The notes under the pieces: model-generated
The model's database searches: none
What the model was told of the DNA's origin: nothing
What the model saw: the letters and a program-made list of their open reading frames with translations, nothing else
Program-made: the position numbers and the translations under genes
In this document: positions 35,193-44,653 of the stretch, one piece after another
Layout: the number at the start of each line of letters is the position of its first letter
Position numbering within the stretch: position 1 is the stretch's first letter
Source: Pseudomonas iridis
GTDB lineage: Bacteria > Pseudomonadota > Gammaproteobacteria > Pseudomonadales > Pseudomonadaceae
Length of the DNA stretch: 64,000 nucleotides
Direction: 5' to 3'
Assembly (NCBI RefSeq): GCF_017980685.1
Contig: NZ_JACXXO010000010.1
Span: 146,703-210,702 of the forward strand

Positions 35193-36203
35193 TTGTCTGC
35201 TCAAGTCATCGCGATTGACGCAATGGGCGGGGACTTCGGTCCCCGCAGCATTGTTCAGGCCAGCCTTGCTTGCCTGTCTGCTACACCCTCGCTGCACCTG
35301 ACCCTCGTCGGTCAACCCTCCCTTCTTGAAGAATTGATCAACGGCCAATCGGCTGCCGATCGCGCGCGCCTGACGATTGTGGCGGCCAGCGAAGTCATCA
35401 CCATGGACGAAAAACCGACTCAGGCCCTGCGTGGCAAGCCGGACTCGTCGATGCGTGTTGCCCTTGAACTGGTGCGTGATGGCAAGGCTCAAGCCTGTGT
35501 CAGTGCCGGCAATACCGGAGCATTGATGGCGCTGTCGCGCTATGTGCTGAAGACCTTGCCGGGTATCGACCGTCCCGCGATGGTTGCCGCCATTCCGACA
35601 CAGAAAGGTTATTGCCAGTTGCTTGATCTTGGCGCCAACGTCGATTGCAGTGCGGAGCATCTGTTGCAGTTTGCGGTGATGGGTTCGGTGGCGGCGCAGA
35701 CGCTGGGTATTGCTCGCCCTCGGGTGGCGTTGCTGAACATCGGCACCGAAGACATCAAGGGTAATCAGCAGGTCAAGTTGGCGGCAACGCTGTTGCAGGC
35801 GGCCAGAGGCATCAACTACATCGGTTTCGTCGAAGGTGACGGCCTGTATCGCGGTGAGGCGGATGTGGTGGTGTGCGACGGGTTTGTCGGCAACATTCTG
35901 CTCAAGTCCAGCGAAGGCCTGGCGACTATGATTGCTGCGCGCATTGAGGCGCTGTTCAAAAAGAACATGGCTTCGCGCGCAATCGGTGCCTTGGCGCTGC
36001 CATTGATGAAACGCTTGCAGGCAGATCTGGCACCGGCGCGACACAATGGCGCAAGCTTCCTCGGCTTGCAGGGCATTGTGGTGAAAAGCCACGGTTCGGC
36101 GGGAGTTCAGGGCTTTCAGAGTGCGATTCAGCGTGCGCTGATCGAGATTCAGGAGAACCTGCCCGAGCGCCTTCACGGGCGTCTGGAGGATTTGTTGTCT
36201 TAG
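35193..36203 (+). CDS. plsX: Phosphate acyltransferase PlsX
   Basis: Makes acyl-phosphate from acyl-ACP, the entry to phospholipid synthesis. 336 residues. N-terminal VIAIDAMGGDFGPRSIVQA, then KPDSSMRVAL and CVSAGNTGALMAL, GTEDIKGN and the C-terminal GLQGIVVKSHGSAG are typical. TTG 35193, four bases behind the rpmF stop, is the start: it gives the normal N terminus and no ATG exists before the first conserved motif. Low-efficiency start and weak ribosome binding site suggest coupling to rpmF. Confidence 0.95.
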   Translation: MSAQVIAIDAMGGDFGPRSIVQASLACLSATPSLHLTLVGQPSLLEELINGQSAADRARLTIVAASEVITMDEKPTQALRGKPDSSMRVALELVRDGKAQACVSAGNTGALMALSRYVLKTLPGIDRPAMVAAIPTQKGYCQLLDLGANVDCSAEHLLQFAVMGSVAAQTLGIARPRVALLNIGTEDIKGNQQVKLAATLLQAARGINYIGFVEGDGLYRGEADVVVCDGFVGNILLKSSEGLATMIAARIEALFKKNMASRAIGALALPLMKRLQADLAPARHNGASFLGLQGIVVKSHGSAGVQGFQSAIQRALIEIQENLPERLHGRLEDLLS

Positions 36204-36326
36204 GCGTTTTCGTCGGACAATGCTTAAATGTGACCGCCCGGTTCAAAGGGCCATCCAACTGTCAGTTTCTTGCGTCCCCCAGTGGGGCGTCATTTTCCGA
36301 CGACAAGATCATTAGGGGCTTGTTAC

Positions 36327-37265
36327 ATGTCTGCTTCCCTCGCATTCGTCTTTCCAGGACAAGGTTCGCAGTCCCTCGGCATGCTGGCCGAGCTGGGCGC
36401 GCAACATCCACTGATCCTCGAAACTTTCCAAGAAGCCTCCGCTGCGCTGGGCTATGACCTGTGGGCACTGACCCAGCAGGGGCCGGAAGAGCTGCTTAAT
36501 CAAACCGACAAAACCCAACCGGCCATTCTGACCGCATCGATCGCCTTGTGGCGTCTGTGGCTGGCTGAGGGTGGTGCGCGTCCGGCATTTGTTGCCGGTC
36601 ACAGCCTGGGTGAATACAGCGCGCTGGTGGCTGCCGGCAGCCTGAGTCTGGCTGATGCGGTAAAGCTCGTTGAGCGCCGTGGCCAGCTGATGCAGGAAGC
36701 GGTTCCGGCCGGGCAGGGCGGCATGGCCGCTATTCTGGGTCTGGAAGACGCTGACGTGCTGGCGGCCTGTGCTGAAGCGGCGCAGGGCGAAGTGGTCAGT
36801 GCCGTCAACTTCAACTCCCCGGGTCAGGTTGTAGTGGCCGGTGCCAAGGCTGCCGTCGAGCGCGCCATTGAAGGCTGCAAGGCGCGTGGCGCCAAGCGTG
36901 CCATGCCGCTGCCGGTGAGCGTGCCGTCGCACTGCGAGCTGATGCGTCCGGCTGCCGAGCGCTTTGCCGAGTCCATAGCCGCCATTAACTGGCAGGCGCC
37001 GCAGATCCCGGTGGTACAGAACGTCAGCGCACAAGTGCCGGCCGATCTGGAAACCCTCAAGCGTGATCTGCTCGAACAACTCTACAAGCCAGTACGCTGG
37101 GTCGAGTCCGTACAGACACTGGCCGCCAAGGGCGCGACCAATCTGGTCGAATGTGGCCCGGGCAAAGTACTGGCTGGTCTGAACAAACGTTGCGCCGAAG
37201 GCGTTTCGACTTCCAACCTCAATACCCCAGACGCTTTCGCTGCCGCTCGTGCAGCGCAGGCCTGA
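36327..37265 (+). CDS. fabD: Malonyl-CoA:ACP transacylase FabD
   Basis: Loads malonate onto acyl carrier protein for type II fatty-acid synthesis. 312 residues. FPGQGSQ at 9-15, nucleophile S93 in GHSLGEYSAL and H202 in VPSHCELM form the catalytic pair, with Q12 shaping the oxyanion hole. ATG 36327 follows AGGGG; the longer frame from 36270 is not family sequence. Seventeen bases separate it from fabG. Confidence 0.97.
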   Translation: MSASLAFVFPGQGSQSLGMLAELGAQHPLILETFQEASAALGYDLWALTQQGPEELLNQTDKTQPAILTASIALWRLWLAEGGARPAFVAGHSLGEYSALVAAGSLSLADAVKLVERRGQLMQEAVPAGQGGMAAILGLEDADVLAACAEAAQGEVVSAVNFNSPGQVVVAGAKAAVERAIEGCKARGAKRAMPLPVSVPSHCELMRPAAERFAESIAAINWQAPQIPVVQNVSAQVPADLETLKRDLLEQLYKPVRWVESVQTLAAKGATNLVECGPGKVLAGLNKRCAEGVSTSNLNTPDAFAAARAAQA

Positions 37266-37281
37266 ATCAGGAGAAACTTGC

Positions 37282-38022
37282 ATGAGTCTGCAAGGTAAAG
37301 TTGCACTGGTCACCGGTGCAAGCCGCGGTATCGGCCAGGCTATCGCACTGGAACTGGGCCGTCAGGGCGCCATCGTTGTGGGTACCGCAACCTCCGCCAA
37401 GGGCGCTGAGGCGATTGCCGCCACGCTCAAAGAGCACGGCATTCAGGGTACCGGTCTGGAACTCAACGTCACCAGCGACGAATCCGTCAGCAAGGTGATC
37501 GCGACCATTCAGGAGCAGTTCGGTGCACCGGCGATTTTGGTTAATAATGCCGGCATCACCCGCGATAACCTGATGATGCGCATGAAAGATGACGAATGGT
37601 ACGACGTGATCGATACCAACCTGAACAGTCTGTATCGCCTGTCCAAGGGCGTTCTGCGCGGCATGACCAAAGCCCGTTGGGGTCGAATTATCAGTATTGG
37701 CTCGGTGGTGGGTGCCATGGGCAACGCAGGCCAAGTAAACTATGCAGCCGCCAAGGCCGGTCTGGAAGGTTTCAGCCGTGCAATGGCGCGTGAAGTCGGT
37801 TCGCGTTCGATTACGGTCAACTCGGTAACCCCAGGGTTTATCGACACCGATATGACCCGCGAACTGCCTGAAGCACAGCGTGAAGCCTTGCAGACGCAGA
37901 TTCCGCTGGGTCGTCTGGGACAAGCTCAAGAGATCGCGTCTGTGGTCGCTTTTCTTGCATCCGACGGTGCGGCATACGTTACTGGGGCTACAATCCCGGT
38001 GAACGGTGGGATGTACATGTAA
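37282..38022 (+). CDS. fabG: 3-oxoacyl-ACP reductase FabG
   Basis: NADPH-dependent first reduction of the fatty-acid elongation cycle. 246 residues, short-chain dehydrogenase fold: cofactor loop TGASRGIG at 11-18, NNAG at 88-91, catalytic S141, Y154 and K158 (YAAAK). The C-terminal ATIPVNGGMYM is the tetramer contact. GGAGAAAC before ATG 37282. The 196-base gap before acpP is AT-rich and may hold an additional promoter for acpP, which I could not define. Confidence 0.97.
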   Translation: MSLQGKVALVTGASRGIGQAIALELGRQGAIVVGTATSAKGAEAIAATLKEHGIQGTGLELNVTSDESVSKVIATIQEQFGAPAILVNNAGITRDNLMMRMKDDEWYDVIDTNLNSLYRLSKGVLRGMTKARWGRIISIGSVVGAMGNAGQVNYAAAKAGLEGFSRAMAREVGSRSITVNSVTPGFIDTDMTRELPEAQREALQTQIPLGRLGQAQEIASVVAFLASDGAAYVTGATIPVNGGMYM

Positions 38023-38218
38023 GTAAAATGTGACGGATTGCTTCAAAAAAATGTCATACGAGCTGTCTAAAATCCGTTATAAAGCTGCAATCTATTTATA
38101 GGCAGAGGGCCGCAGGGTTTGAGGAGTGAAGCTTTCAGTTGAAAAACTGAAAAGTCTTTCTATACACTTACCCACTGGCCAGCTGCCTGAATTTGTCCAT
38201 TAGGAGTGAAAACAAGGT

Positions 38219-38455
38219 ATGAGCACCATCGAAGAGCGCGTCAAGAAAATCGTTGCCGAGCAACTGGGTGTTAAAGAAGAAGAAGTGGTTAACACCGCTT
38301 CCTTCGTAGAAGACCTGGGTGCCGACTCCCTTGACACCGTTGAGCTGGTGATGGCTCTGGAAGAGGAATTCGAGACCGAAATCCCTGACGAAGAAGCTGA
38401 GAAGATCACTACTGTACAAGCTGCAATCGATTACGTTACAAACCACCAGGCTTAA
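38219..38455 (+). CDS. acpP: Acyl carrier protein
   Basis: 78 residues, strongly acidic four-helix protein. S37 in GADSLDTVEL receives 4'-phosphopantetheine. The sequence begins MSTIEERVKKIVAEQLGVKE, the usual gamma-proteobacterial form. TAGGAG before the ATG. An intrinsic terminator follows directly, which fits the high copy need of ACP relative to FabF. Confidence 0.98.
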   Translation: MSTIEERVKKIVAEQLGVKEEEVVNTASFVEDLGADSLDTVELVMALEEEFETEIPDEEAEKITTVQAAIDYVTNHQA

Positions 38456-38484
38456 TAGCTTGTAATCGTTGCTTGCTGTCATGG

Positions 38485-38520
38485 AAAAACCGCACTGCCA
38501 TCACGGCGTGCGGTTTTTTC
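38485..38520 (+). terminator. Terminator between acpP and fabF
   Basis: Stem AAACCGCAC / GTGCGGTTT (38487-38495, 38508-38516) with a 12-base loop and TTTT following. Only partial readthrough into fabF is expected, or fabF has its own start site. Confidence 0.88.
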
Positions 38521-38563
38521 TTTAGGCCTGATGCAAAGTCGTCATTTGAAAAAGGAGAGTGCT

Positions 38564-39808
38564 GTGTCGCGTAGACGCGTCGTAGTCACCGGTATGGGTA
38601 TGTTGTCGCCACTGGGCACGGATGTGCCAAGCAGTTGGCAGGGCATTCTGGCTGGCCGCAGTGGCATTGGTCTGATCGAACACACCGACCTTTCTGCCTA
38701 TTCCACCCGCTTTGGCGGCTCGGTAAAGGGCTTCAATGTCGAGGAATACCTGTCGGTCAAGGAAGCGCGCAAGCTCGACCTGTTCATCCAGTACGGTCTC
38801 GCGGCTGGCTTTCAAGCCGTACGCAACGCTGGCCTGGAAGTCACTGACGCCAACCGTGAACGCATTGGCGTGGCCATGGGTTCGGGCATCGGCGGTCTGA
38901 CCAATATCGAAGAAACCAGCCGCACTTTGCATGAGACGGGCCCGCGTCGAATCTCGCCATTCTTCGTGCCAGGCTCGATCATCAATATGATTTCCGGTTT
39001 CCTGTCCATCCATCTGGGCGCACAGGGACCTAACTACGCCATTGCTACAGCGTGTACCACCGGTACGCACTGCATCGGCATGGCGGCGCGCAACATCATG
39101 TACGACGAAGCCGACGTGATGATTGCCGGCGGTGCCGAAATGGCCGCATGCGGTCTGGGCATGGGCGGCTTCGGCGCGTCCCGTGCGCTGTCGACCCGCA
39201 ACGACGAGCCAACTCGCGCCAGCCGTCCCTGGGACAAGGGTCGCGATGGTTTCGTACTGTCCGACGGTGCAGGTGCACTGGTGCTCGAAGAACTCGAACA
39301 CGCCAAGGCGCGCGGCGCGACCATCTACGCCGAGCTGATCGGTTTTGGCACCAGTGGCGATGCGTTCCACATGACTTCGCCACCTGCCGACGGCGCGGGT
39401 GCAGCTCGCTGCATCACCAACGCCTTGCGCGACGCGAAGATCAACGCCGATCAAGTGCAATACATCAATGCCCACGGCACCTCGACCCCGGCCGGCGACC
39501 TTGCCGAGGCCAACGCGATCAGGTCGGTGTTCGGTGAGCACGCCTATAAACTGGCGGTCAGCTCCACCAAGTCCATGACGGGCCACCTGCTGGGTGCGGC
39601 CGGAGCGGTCGAGGCGATCTTCAGCATCCTGGCGATCAACAGCCAGGTGGCGCCGCCAACCATCAACCTTGATGAGCCGGACGAAGGCTGTGATCTCGAT
39701 TTCGTGCCGCACACCGCGCGCAACATGGACATCGATGTCGTGCTGTCGAACTCCTTCGGCTTTGGCGGCACCAACGGTACCTTGGCGTTCCGTCGGTTCG
39801 CAGGCTGA
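38564..39808 (+). CDS. fabF: 3-oxoacyl-ACP synthase II FabF
   Basis: Condensing enzyme of fatty-acid elongation and of the cis-vaccenate branch. 414 residues. Catalytic C164 in TACTTGTHC, H304 in NAHGTSTPAGD and H341 in KSMTGHLLGAAG form the KASII triad; C-terminal NSFGFGGTN is intact. GTG 38564 is chosen because AAAGGAGAG lies eight bases upstream and the family begins SRRRVVVTGMG. TGATG overlap with pabC. Confidence 0.97.
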   Translation: MSRRRVVVTGMGMLSPLGTDVPSSWQGILAGRSGIGLIEHTDLSAYSTRFGGSVKGFNVEEYLSVKEARKLDLFIQYGLAAGFQAVRNAGLEVTDANRERIGVAMGSGIGGLTNIEETSRTLHETGPRRISPFFVPGSIINMISGFLSIHLGAQGPNYAIATACTTGTHCIGMAARNIMYDEADVMIAGGAEMAACGLGMGGFGASRALSTRNDEPTRASRPWDKGRDGFVLSDGAGALVLEELEHAKARGATIYAELIGFGTSGDAFHMTSPPADGAGAARCITNALRDAKINADQVQYINAHGTSTPAGDLAEANAIRSVFGEHAYKLAVSSTKSMTGHLLGAAGAVEAIFSILAINSQVAPPTINLDEPDEGCDLDFVPHTARNMDIDVVLSNSFGFGGTNGTLAFRRFAG

Positions 39809-40623
39809 TGGACAGCTGGGTCGACGGTCAACCGGCTGACACTCTGTCGCTGAAAGACCGCGGCCTGGCTTACGGCGATGGTCTGTTCGAGACCATTGCC
39901 GTGCATGATGGCCAGCCGGTATTGCTTGATCGACACATGACGCGGCTGGCCGATGGCTGCTCGCGTCTGGCTATCACTGCCGATATCGAACTGATTCGCA
40001 ACGAACTGCTGAGCTACGCAGCCGCGATGGGCGAGGGTGTGCTTAAGCTCATCCTCACCCGTGGCGACGGTTTGCGCGGTTACGCGCCTGACCCTGCGGC
40101 GCCGGGTCGACGCATTCTGCAAGGCAATCCGCCGGCGGCTTATCCTGCTGCGCATGCCGAACATGGCATCCGCCTGTTTCCGTGCACTACGCGTCTGTCC
40201 AGGCAGCCATTGCTTGCCGGGCTCAAACACCTCAATCGACTGGAACAAGTACTCGCCCGTGCCGAATGGCAAGACAGCGAGCACGCTGAAGGCTTGATGC
40301 TTGATCAGGCCGGTCGAGTGATCGAAGGGGTGTTCAGCAACGTGTTTCTGGTGCGCGATGGTGTGTTGATCACGCCCGATCTGAAACGCTGCGGTGTCGC
40401 CGGTGTGATGCGTGCGGAAATATTGTTTCAGGCCGAGTCATTGGCCATCCCCACCCAAACCGTCGATATCGGCCTGGAACAGCTGCAATGGGCCGATGAA
40501 GTGTTTGTCTGCAACAGCGTATATGGCGTCTGGCCGGTACGCGCCTACGCCGCACTGAGCTGGCCGGTTGGCCCGCTCACCCGTAAACTGCAAGCCATTG
40601 CCCGCGCCCTACTGGATGCCTGA
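39808..40623 (+). CDS. pabC: Aminodeoxychorismate lyase PabC
   Basis: PLP enzyme that releases p-aminobenzoate from aminodeoxychorismate for folate. 271 residues, fold type IV. The PLP lysine lies in LKHLNRLEQVLARAEW and the phosphate-binding region in EGVFSNVFLV; ERGLAYGDGLFETI-type start (KDRGLAYGDGLFETIAV) is characteristic. It overlaps the fabF stop and is followed closely by mltG, the usual order in gamma-proteobacteria. Confidence 0.94.
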   Translation: MDSWVDGQPADTLSLKDRGLAYGDGLFETIAVHDGQPVLLDRHMTRLADGCSRLAITADIELIRNELLSYAAAMGEGVLKLILTRGDGLRGYAPDPAAPGRRILQGNPPAAYPAAHAEHGIRLFPCTTRLSRQPLLAGLKHLNRLEQVLARAEWQDSEHAEGLMLDQAGRVIEGVFSNVFLVRDGVLITPDLKRCGVAGVMRAEILFQAESLAIPTQTVDIGLEQLQWADEVFVCNSVYGVWPVRAYAALSWPVGPLTRKLQAIARALLDA

Positions 40624-40626
40624 TTT

Positions 40627-41802
40627 GTGAGACGTAAATTATTGCTGCTGCTGGAAACCGGACTGGTTCTGGCGGGGCTGCTGTTGGGCGCCAGCGCCTG
40701 GAAGATTCACTCCGCGCTGGAACAGCCCCTGAACATCACGCAGGAAGAACTGCTGGATGTGCCGAAAGGCTCTACACCGACCCGTACCATCCTTGGGCTC
40801 GAAAGTGATGGCGTCATCAAAGACGCTTTCTGGCTACGGGTCTATTGGCGTTTCAATCTTGCTGGCACGCCGATCCACACTGGCGAATACCGCATGCAGC
40901 CCGGGATGACCGTCAACGGTCTGATCGATTCGTGGAAGCGTGGCGACGTGGTTCAGTACAGCCTGACGCTGGTTGAGGGCTGGAATTTCCACCAGGTGCG
41001 TGCTGCGCTGGCGAAAGATGAAAAAATCGAGCAGACCATCAATGGTTTGAGCGACAGCGACGTGATGGCGAAGATTGGCCACAAAGGCCTGTTCCCGGAA
41101 GGCCGTTTCTTCCCCGATACCTATCGTTTCGTGCGCGGCGTGTCCGATACGGAGCTGCTGAAAAAGGCTTTTGAGCGTCTCGATGAAGTGCTGGCCAAAG
41201 AGTGGGAAAAACGCGCTGCCGATGCACCGTACAAAGAACCTTATCAAGCGCTGATCATGGCGTCCCTGGTCGAGAAGGAAACCGGTGTACCGCAGGAACG
41301 CGGCGAGATTGCCGGGGTTTTTGTGCGCCGGATGGCGCTGGGCATGCAGCTGCAGACCGATCCGACAGTGATTTATGGTTTGGGCGATCGCTACACCGGC
41401 AAGTTGACCCGCGCTCACCTCAGGGAACCGACGCCGTATAACACTTACGTGATTCCCGGCTTGCCGCCGACGCCGATTGCGATGGTCGGGCGTGAAGCCA
41501 TTCACGCGGCGCTGAACCCGGTGGGAGGCACCAGCCTTTACTTTGTTGCCCGTGGCGACGGTAGCCATGTGTTTTCCGACGATCTCGATGCGCATAACAA
41601 TGCGGTGCGTGAATTTCAGCTCAAGCGCCGTGCCGATTACCGCTCCAGCCCGGCCCCGGCAACTACGCCGGAAGCGGCACCGGCCGCCGAGGAGTCGATT
41701 CCTGCGGCATCGCCGAATACTGCGCCCGAGTCGCTGCCGCAGGTTCCGACCGAGGAATCCGTGCCGACTCCTGACGCCGACGCACCACAAAACACGCAAT
41801 GA
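40627..41802 (+). CDS. mltG: Endolytic murein transglycosylase MltG (YceG)
   Basis: 391 residues. One N-terminal membrane helix (about 4-24), then a LysM-like domain and the YceG catalytic domain with the active-site Glu in MASLVEKETGVPQERG; LQTDPTVIYGLG and TPYNTYVIPGLPPTPI are also typical. MltG cuts nascent glycan strands in the periplasm and so ends their growth. The last ~55 residues are a Pro/Ala/Glu-rich disordered tail absent from E. coli MltG. GTG 40627, three bases behind pabC; no good alternative. Confidence 0.94.
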   Translation: MRRKLLLLLETGLVLAGLLLGASAWKIHSALEQPLNITQEELLDVPKGSTPTRTILGLESDGVIKDAFWLRVYWRFNLAGTPIHTGEYRMQPGMTVNGLIDSWKRGDVVQYSLTLVEGWNFHQVRAALAKDEKIEQTINGLSDSDVMAKIGHKGLFPEGRFFPDTYRFVRGVSDTELLKKAFERLDEVLAKEWEKRAADAPYKEPYQALIMASLVEKETGVPQERGEIAGVFVRRMALGMQLQTDPTVIYGLGDRYTGKLTRAHLREPTPYNTYVIPGLPPTPIAMVGREAIHAALNPVGGTSLYFVARGDGSHVFSDDLDAHNNAVREFQLKRRADYRSSPAPATTPEAAPAAEESIPAASPNTAPESLPQVPTEESVPTPDADAPQNTQ

Positions 41803-41821
41803 CTTTTATTAAGGACTGCCC

Positions 41822-42454
41822 GTGACTGGCTTGTTTATCACCCTGGAAGGCCCGGAAGGCGCCGGTAAGAGCACCAATCGCGAATACCTCGCCGAGCGTT
41901 TGCGCGCCGCCGGTGTCGAGGTCGTGCTGACCCGCGAGCCGGGTGGCACGCCACTGGCAGAGCGGATTCGCGATGTGCTGCTGGCTCCGGCCGACGAAGT
42001 CATGAACCCGGATACCGAACTGCTGCTGGTGTTCGCTGCGCGTGCTCAACATCTGGCCGAGGTGATTCGCCCGGCACTGGCCCGCGGTGCGGTGGTGCTG
42101 TGTGATCGCTTCACCGATTCGACGTATGCCTATCAGGGAGGCGGTCGCGGTTTGTCGCTGGAGCGTATCGCGACCCTGGAGGCTTTCGTGCAGGGTGATC
42201 TGCGCCCGGACCTGACGCTGATTTTCGACCTGCCGGTAGAAATCGGCCTGGCCCGTGCCAGCGCTCGCGGTCGCCTCGATCGTTTCGAACTGGAAGGCCG
42301 GGCATTTTTCGAGGCGGTGCGCAGTGCATTCCTCAAGCGTGCCGAAGCCGATCCTGCGCGCTATGTGCGCATCGATGCCGGTCAGCCGTTGGTCAAGGTT
42401 CAGCAATCGCTGGATACCCTGATTCCGAACTTGCTGGAGCTGAGCCGTGGCTGA
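41822..42454 (+). CDS. tmk: Thymidylate kinase
   Basis: dTMP to dTDP. 210 residues. P-loop GPEGAGKST at 10-18, REPGGTPLAERIR (the DR/PGG motif), and CDRFTDSTYAYQGGGRGL. Between GPEGAGKST and the next helix the sequence is NREYL. GTG 41822 follows AAGGAC at seven bases. It overlaps holB by eight bases. Confidence 0.97.
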   Translation: MTGLFITLEGPEGAGKSTNREYLAERLRAAGVEVVLTREPGGTPLAERIRDVLLAPADEVMNPDTELLLVFAARAQHLAEVIRPALARGAVVLCDRFTDSTYAYQGGGRGLSLERIATLEAFVQGDLRPDLTLIFDLPVEIGLARASARGRLDRFELEGRAFFEAVRSAFLKRAEADPARYVRIDAGQPLVKVQQSLDTLIPNLLELSRG

Positions 42455-43430
42455 GGCCTATCCATGGCAGGACAGCCTCTGGCAGCAACTGGCCGGACGT
42501 AGCCAGCATGCTCACGCTTACCTGCTGCATGGGCCGGCCGGGATCGGCAAACGCGCACTGGCCGAGCGGTTGATGGCCAGTCTGTTGTGCAAGCACCCGA
42601 CGCCGGAGGCTTGCGGTGAATGCAAATCCTGCCTGCTGCTCAAGGCCGGCAGCCACCCGGACAATTACATTCTCGAACCGGAAGAAGCCGACAAGGCGAT
42701 CAAGGTCGATCAGGTGCGCGATCTGGTCAGTTTCGTGGTGCAGACCGCGCAACTGGGCGGGCGCAAGGTGGTGCTGATCGAGCCCACGGAATCGATGAAT
42801 ATCAACGCCGCCAACGCCTTGCTCAAGAGCCTTGAAGAGCCTTCCGGCAATACGGTGTTGTTGCTGGTCAGCCACCAGCCGAGCCGTTTGTTGCCGACGG
42901 TCAAGAGTCGCTGTGTGCAACAGGCCTGCCCGCTGCCGGGTGAAGCGATGAGCCTGCAATGGCTGGCTCAGGCCCTTCCGGAGTGTTCCGAAGCGGAGCG
43001 TGTCGAACTGCTGACGCTGGCCGCCGGTTCGCCGTTGATGGCGGTCACTCTTCAGTCCCAAGGCGTACGCGAACAGCGCGCACAAGTGGTCGAAGGGGTG
43101 AAGAAGTTGCTCAAGCAGCAGCAATCGCCGACGCAATTGGCCGAAGAATGGAAAAACATTCCGATGTTGCGCCTGTTTGACTGGTTCTGTGACTGGTCGA
43201 GCCTGATCCTGCGTTATCAACTGACTGAGGATGAAGCCGGCCTCGGCCTGAACGACATGCGCAAAGTGGTGCAGTACCTGGCGCAGAAAAGCGCTCAAGG
43301 CAAAGTGCTCGATATTCAGGACTGGATCCTCGCTCAGCGGCAGAAAGTGTTGAGCAAGGCCAATCTCAATCCGGCGCTGTTGCTGGAAGCGCTGTTGGTG
43401 CAATGGGCGGGACTGCCAGGCCAGCGGTGA
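42447..43430 (+). CDS. holB: DNA polymerase III delta' subunit
   Basis: Clamp-loader subunit, 327 residues. AAA+-like P-loop HGPAGIGKRALAERL near residue 27-41, a four-Cys zinc module (CKHPTPEACGECKSC), and SRC-like region VKSRCVQQACP. GTG 42447 lies inside the end of tmk with GGAG nearby. Standard neighbours tmk-holB-pilZ-tatD as in P. aeruginosa. Confidence 0.95.
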   Translation: MAEAYPWQDSLWQQLAGRSQHAHAYLLHGPAGIGKRALAERLMASLLCKHPTPEACGECKSCLLLKAGSHPDNYILEPEEADKAIKVDQVRDLVSFVVQTAQLGGRKVVLIEPTESMNINAANALLKSLEEPSGNTVLLLVSHQPSRLLPTVKSRCVQQACPLPGEAMSLQWLAQALPECSEAERVELLTLAAGSPLMAVTLQSQGVREQRAQVVEGVKKLLKQQQSPTQLAEEWKNIPMLRLFDWFCDWSSLILRYQLTEDEAGLGLNDMRKVVQYLAQKSAQGKVLDIQDWILAQRQKVLSKANLNPALLLEALLVQWAGLPGQR

Positions 43431-43487
43431 TCCCCGCAAAAACGATGGTGTGCGCCTAGACTCTGAACATCAGCAGTGGAGGTCAAC

Positions 43488-43844
43488 ATGAATGAACCCG
43501 TCAGCCCGGGGCCGCGCAACGGCATTTTGTCCCTGACCATCAAAGACAAGTCGGTGCTTTACGCCGCTTACATGCCGTTCATCAAGAATGGTGGCCTGTT
43601 CATCCCGACCAACAAGAGCTACAAGCTGGGCGACGAGGTGTTCATGCTATTGAACTTGATGGATGAACCGGAAAAGATCCCGGTTGCCGGCAAAGTCACC
43701 TGGATTACGCCCAAAGGCGCACAAGGCAATCGCGCAGCCGGTGTCGGCGTGCAGTTCAACGACGGCGACAACACCGCGCGCAGTCGCATCGAAACCCATC
43801 TGGCCGGAGCCCTCAAGTCCGACCGTCCCACTCATACGATGTAA
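43488..43844 (+). CDS. pilZ: PilZ domain protein, type IV pilus assembly factor PilZ
   Basis: 118 residues, the same length as I remember for P. aeruginosa PilZ (PA2960), which is needed for pilus assembly. The beta-barrel core includes IPTNKSYKLGDEVFMLLNL and AAGVGVQF. The Arg-rich RxxxR loop used for cyclic-di-GMP binding is missing, as in the founder protein, so it probably works through protein contacts. GGAGG stands eight bases before ATG 43488, deciding against the start at 43476. Confidence 0.94.
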   Translation: MNEPVSPGPRNGILSLTIKDKSVLYAAYMPFIKNGGLFIPTNKSYKLGDEVFMLLNLMDEPEKIPVAGKVTWITPKGAQGNRAAGVGVQFNDGDNTARSRIETHLAGALKSDRPTHTM

Positions 43845-43858
43845 GTAGCCGTATTTTT

Positions 43859-44644
43859 ATGCTCGTAGATTCCCATTGTCACCTTGATCGCCTCGACCTC
43901 ACCGCCCATGACGGCTCGCTGGATGCCGCACTCGATGCGGCCCGCGAGCGCGGGGTAGGGCATTTTCTGTGCATCGGCGTGAGCGCCGACAACGCCGCTG
44001 ACGTCAAAGCCCTCGCCGAGCGTTACGACGATGTCGATTGCTCGGTCGGCGTGCATCCTCTCGATGTGCAACCGGAAGCCGCCCCCGCGCTGGACTGGTT
44101 GCTGCACGAGCTCAATCACCCGAAAGTGGTGGCGATCGGTGAAACCGGTCTGGATTACCACTACGAGCCGGAAGCCGCCGAACTGCAGCAGGCGTCGTTC
44201 CGCCTGCACCTGCAAGCGGCGCAGCACACCGGCAAACCAGTGATCATCCACACCCGCGGCGCCCGCGCCGACACCCTCGAACTGCTGCGTGAAGCCGCGC
44301 TGCCACAGGCCGGGGTGCTGCATTGCTTCACTGAAGACTGGGACATGGCCAAGGCTGCGCTGGACATGGGTTATTACATTTCCCTGTCAGGCATCGTCAC
44401 GTTCCGCAATGCCGATGCCCTGCGTGATGTCGCGAGCAAAGTCCCGGCGGATCGTCTGCTGGTTGAAACCGATTCACCGTACCTGGCGCCGATCCCTTAT
44501 CGCGGCAAGCCGAACCTGCCGCAATACGTGCGTGAGGTGGCAGAGTTCCTGGCGATGCTGCGTGGTGAGAATTACGAGCGTTTTGCCGAGCAGACGAGCG
44601 AAAACTTCAAGCGGCTGTTTCCGCTGGCTCATGTGAAAGCCTGA
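43859..44644 (+). CDS. tatD: TatD-family metal-dependent deoxyribonuclease
   Basis: 261 residues, TIM barrel. Metal ligands: DSHCHLD at 4-10, Glu in IGETGLDY, His in IIHTRGA and HCFTEDW, and Asp in VETDSPYLAP. Enzymes of this type are 3'-5' exonucleases implicated in DNA repair. No strong ribosome binding site; 14 bases after pilZ, so probably co-transcribed. The plus strand shows no clear T-run terminator behind it. Confidence 0.93.
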   Translation: MLVDSHCHLDRLDLTAHDGSLDAALDAARERGVGHFLCIGVSADNAADVKALAERYDDVDCSVGVHPLDVQPEAAPALDWLLHELNHPKVVAIGETGLDYHYEPEAAELQQASFRLHLQAAQHTGKPVIIHTRGARADTLELLREAALPQAGVLHCFTEDWDMAKAALDMGYYISLSGIVTFRNADALRDVASKVPADRLLVETDSPYLAPIPYRGKPNLPQYVREVAEFLAMLRGENYERFAEQTSENFKRLFPLAHVKA

Positions 44645-44653
44645 ATCGCAGGC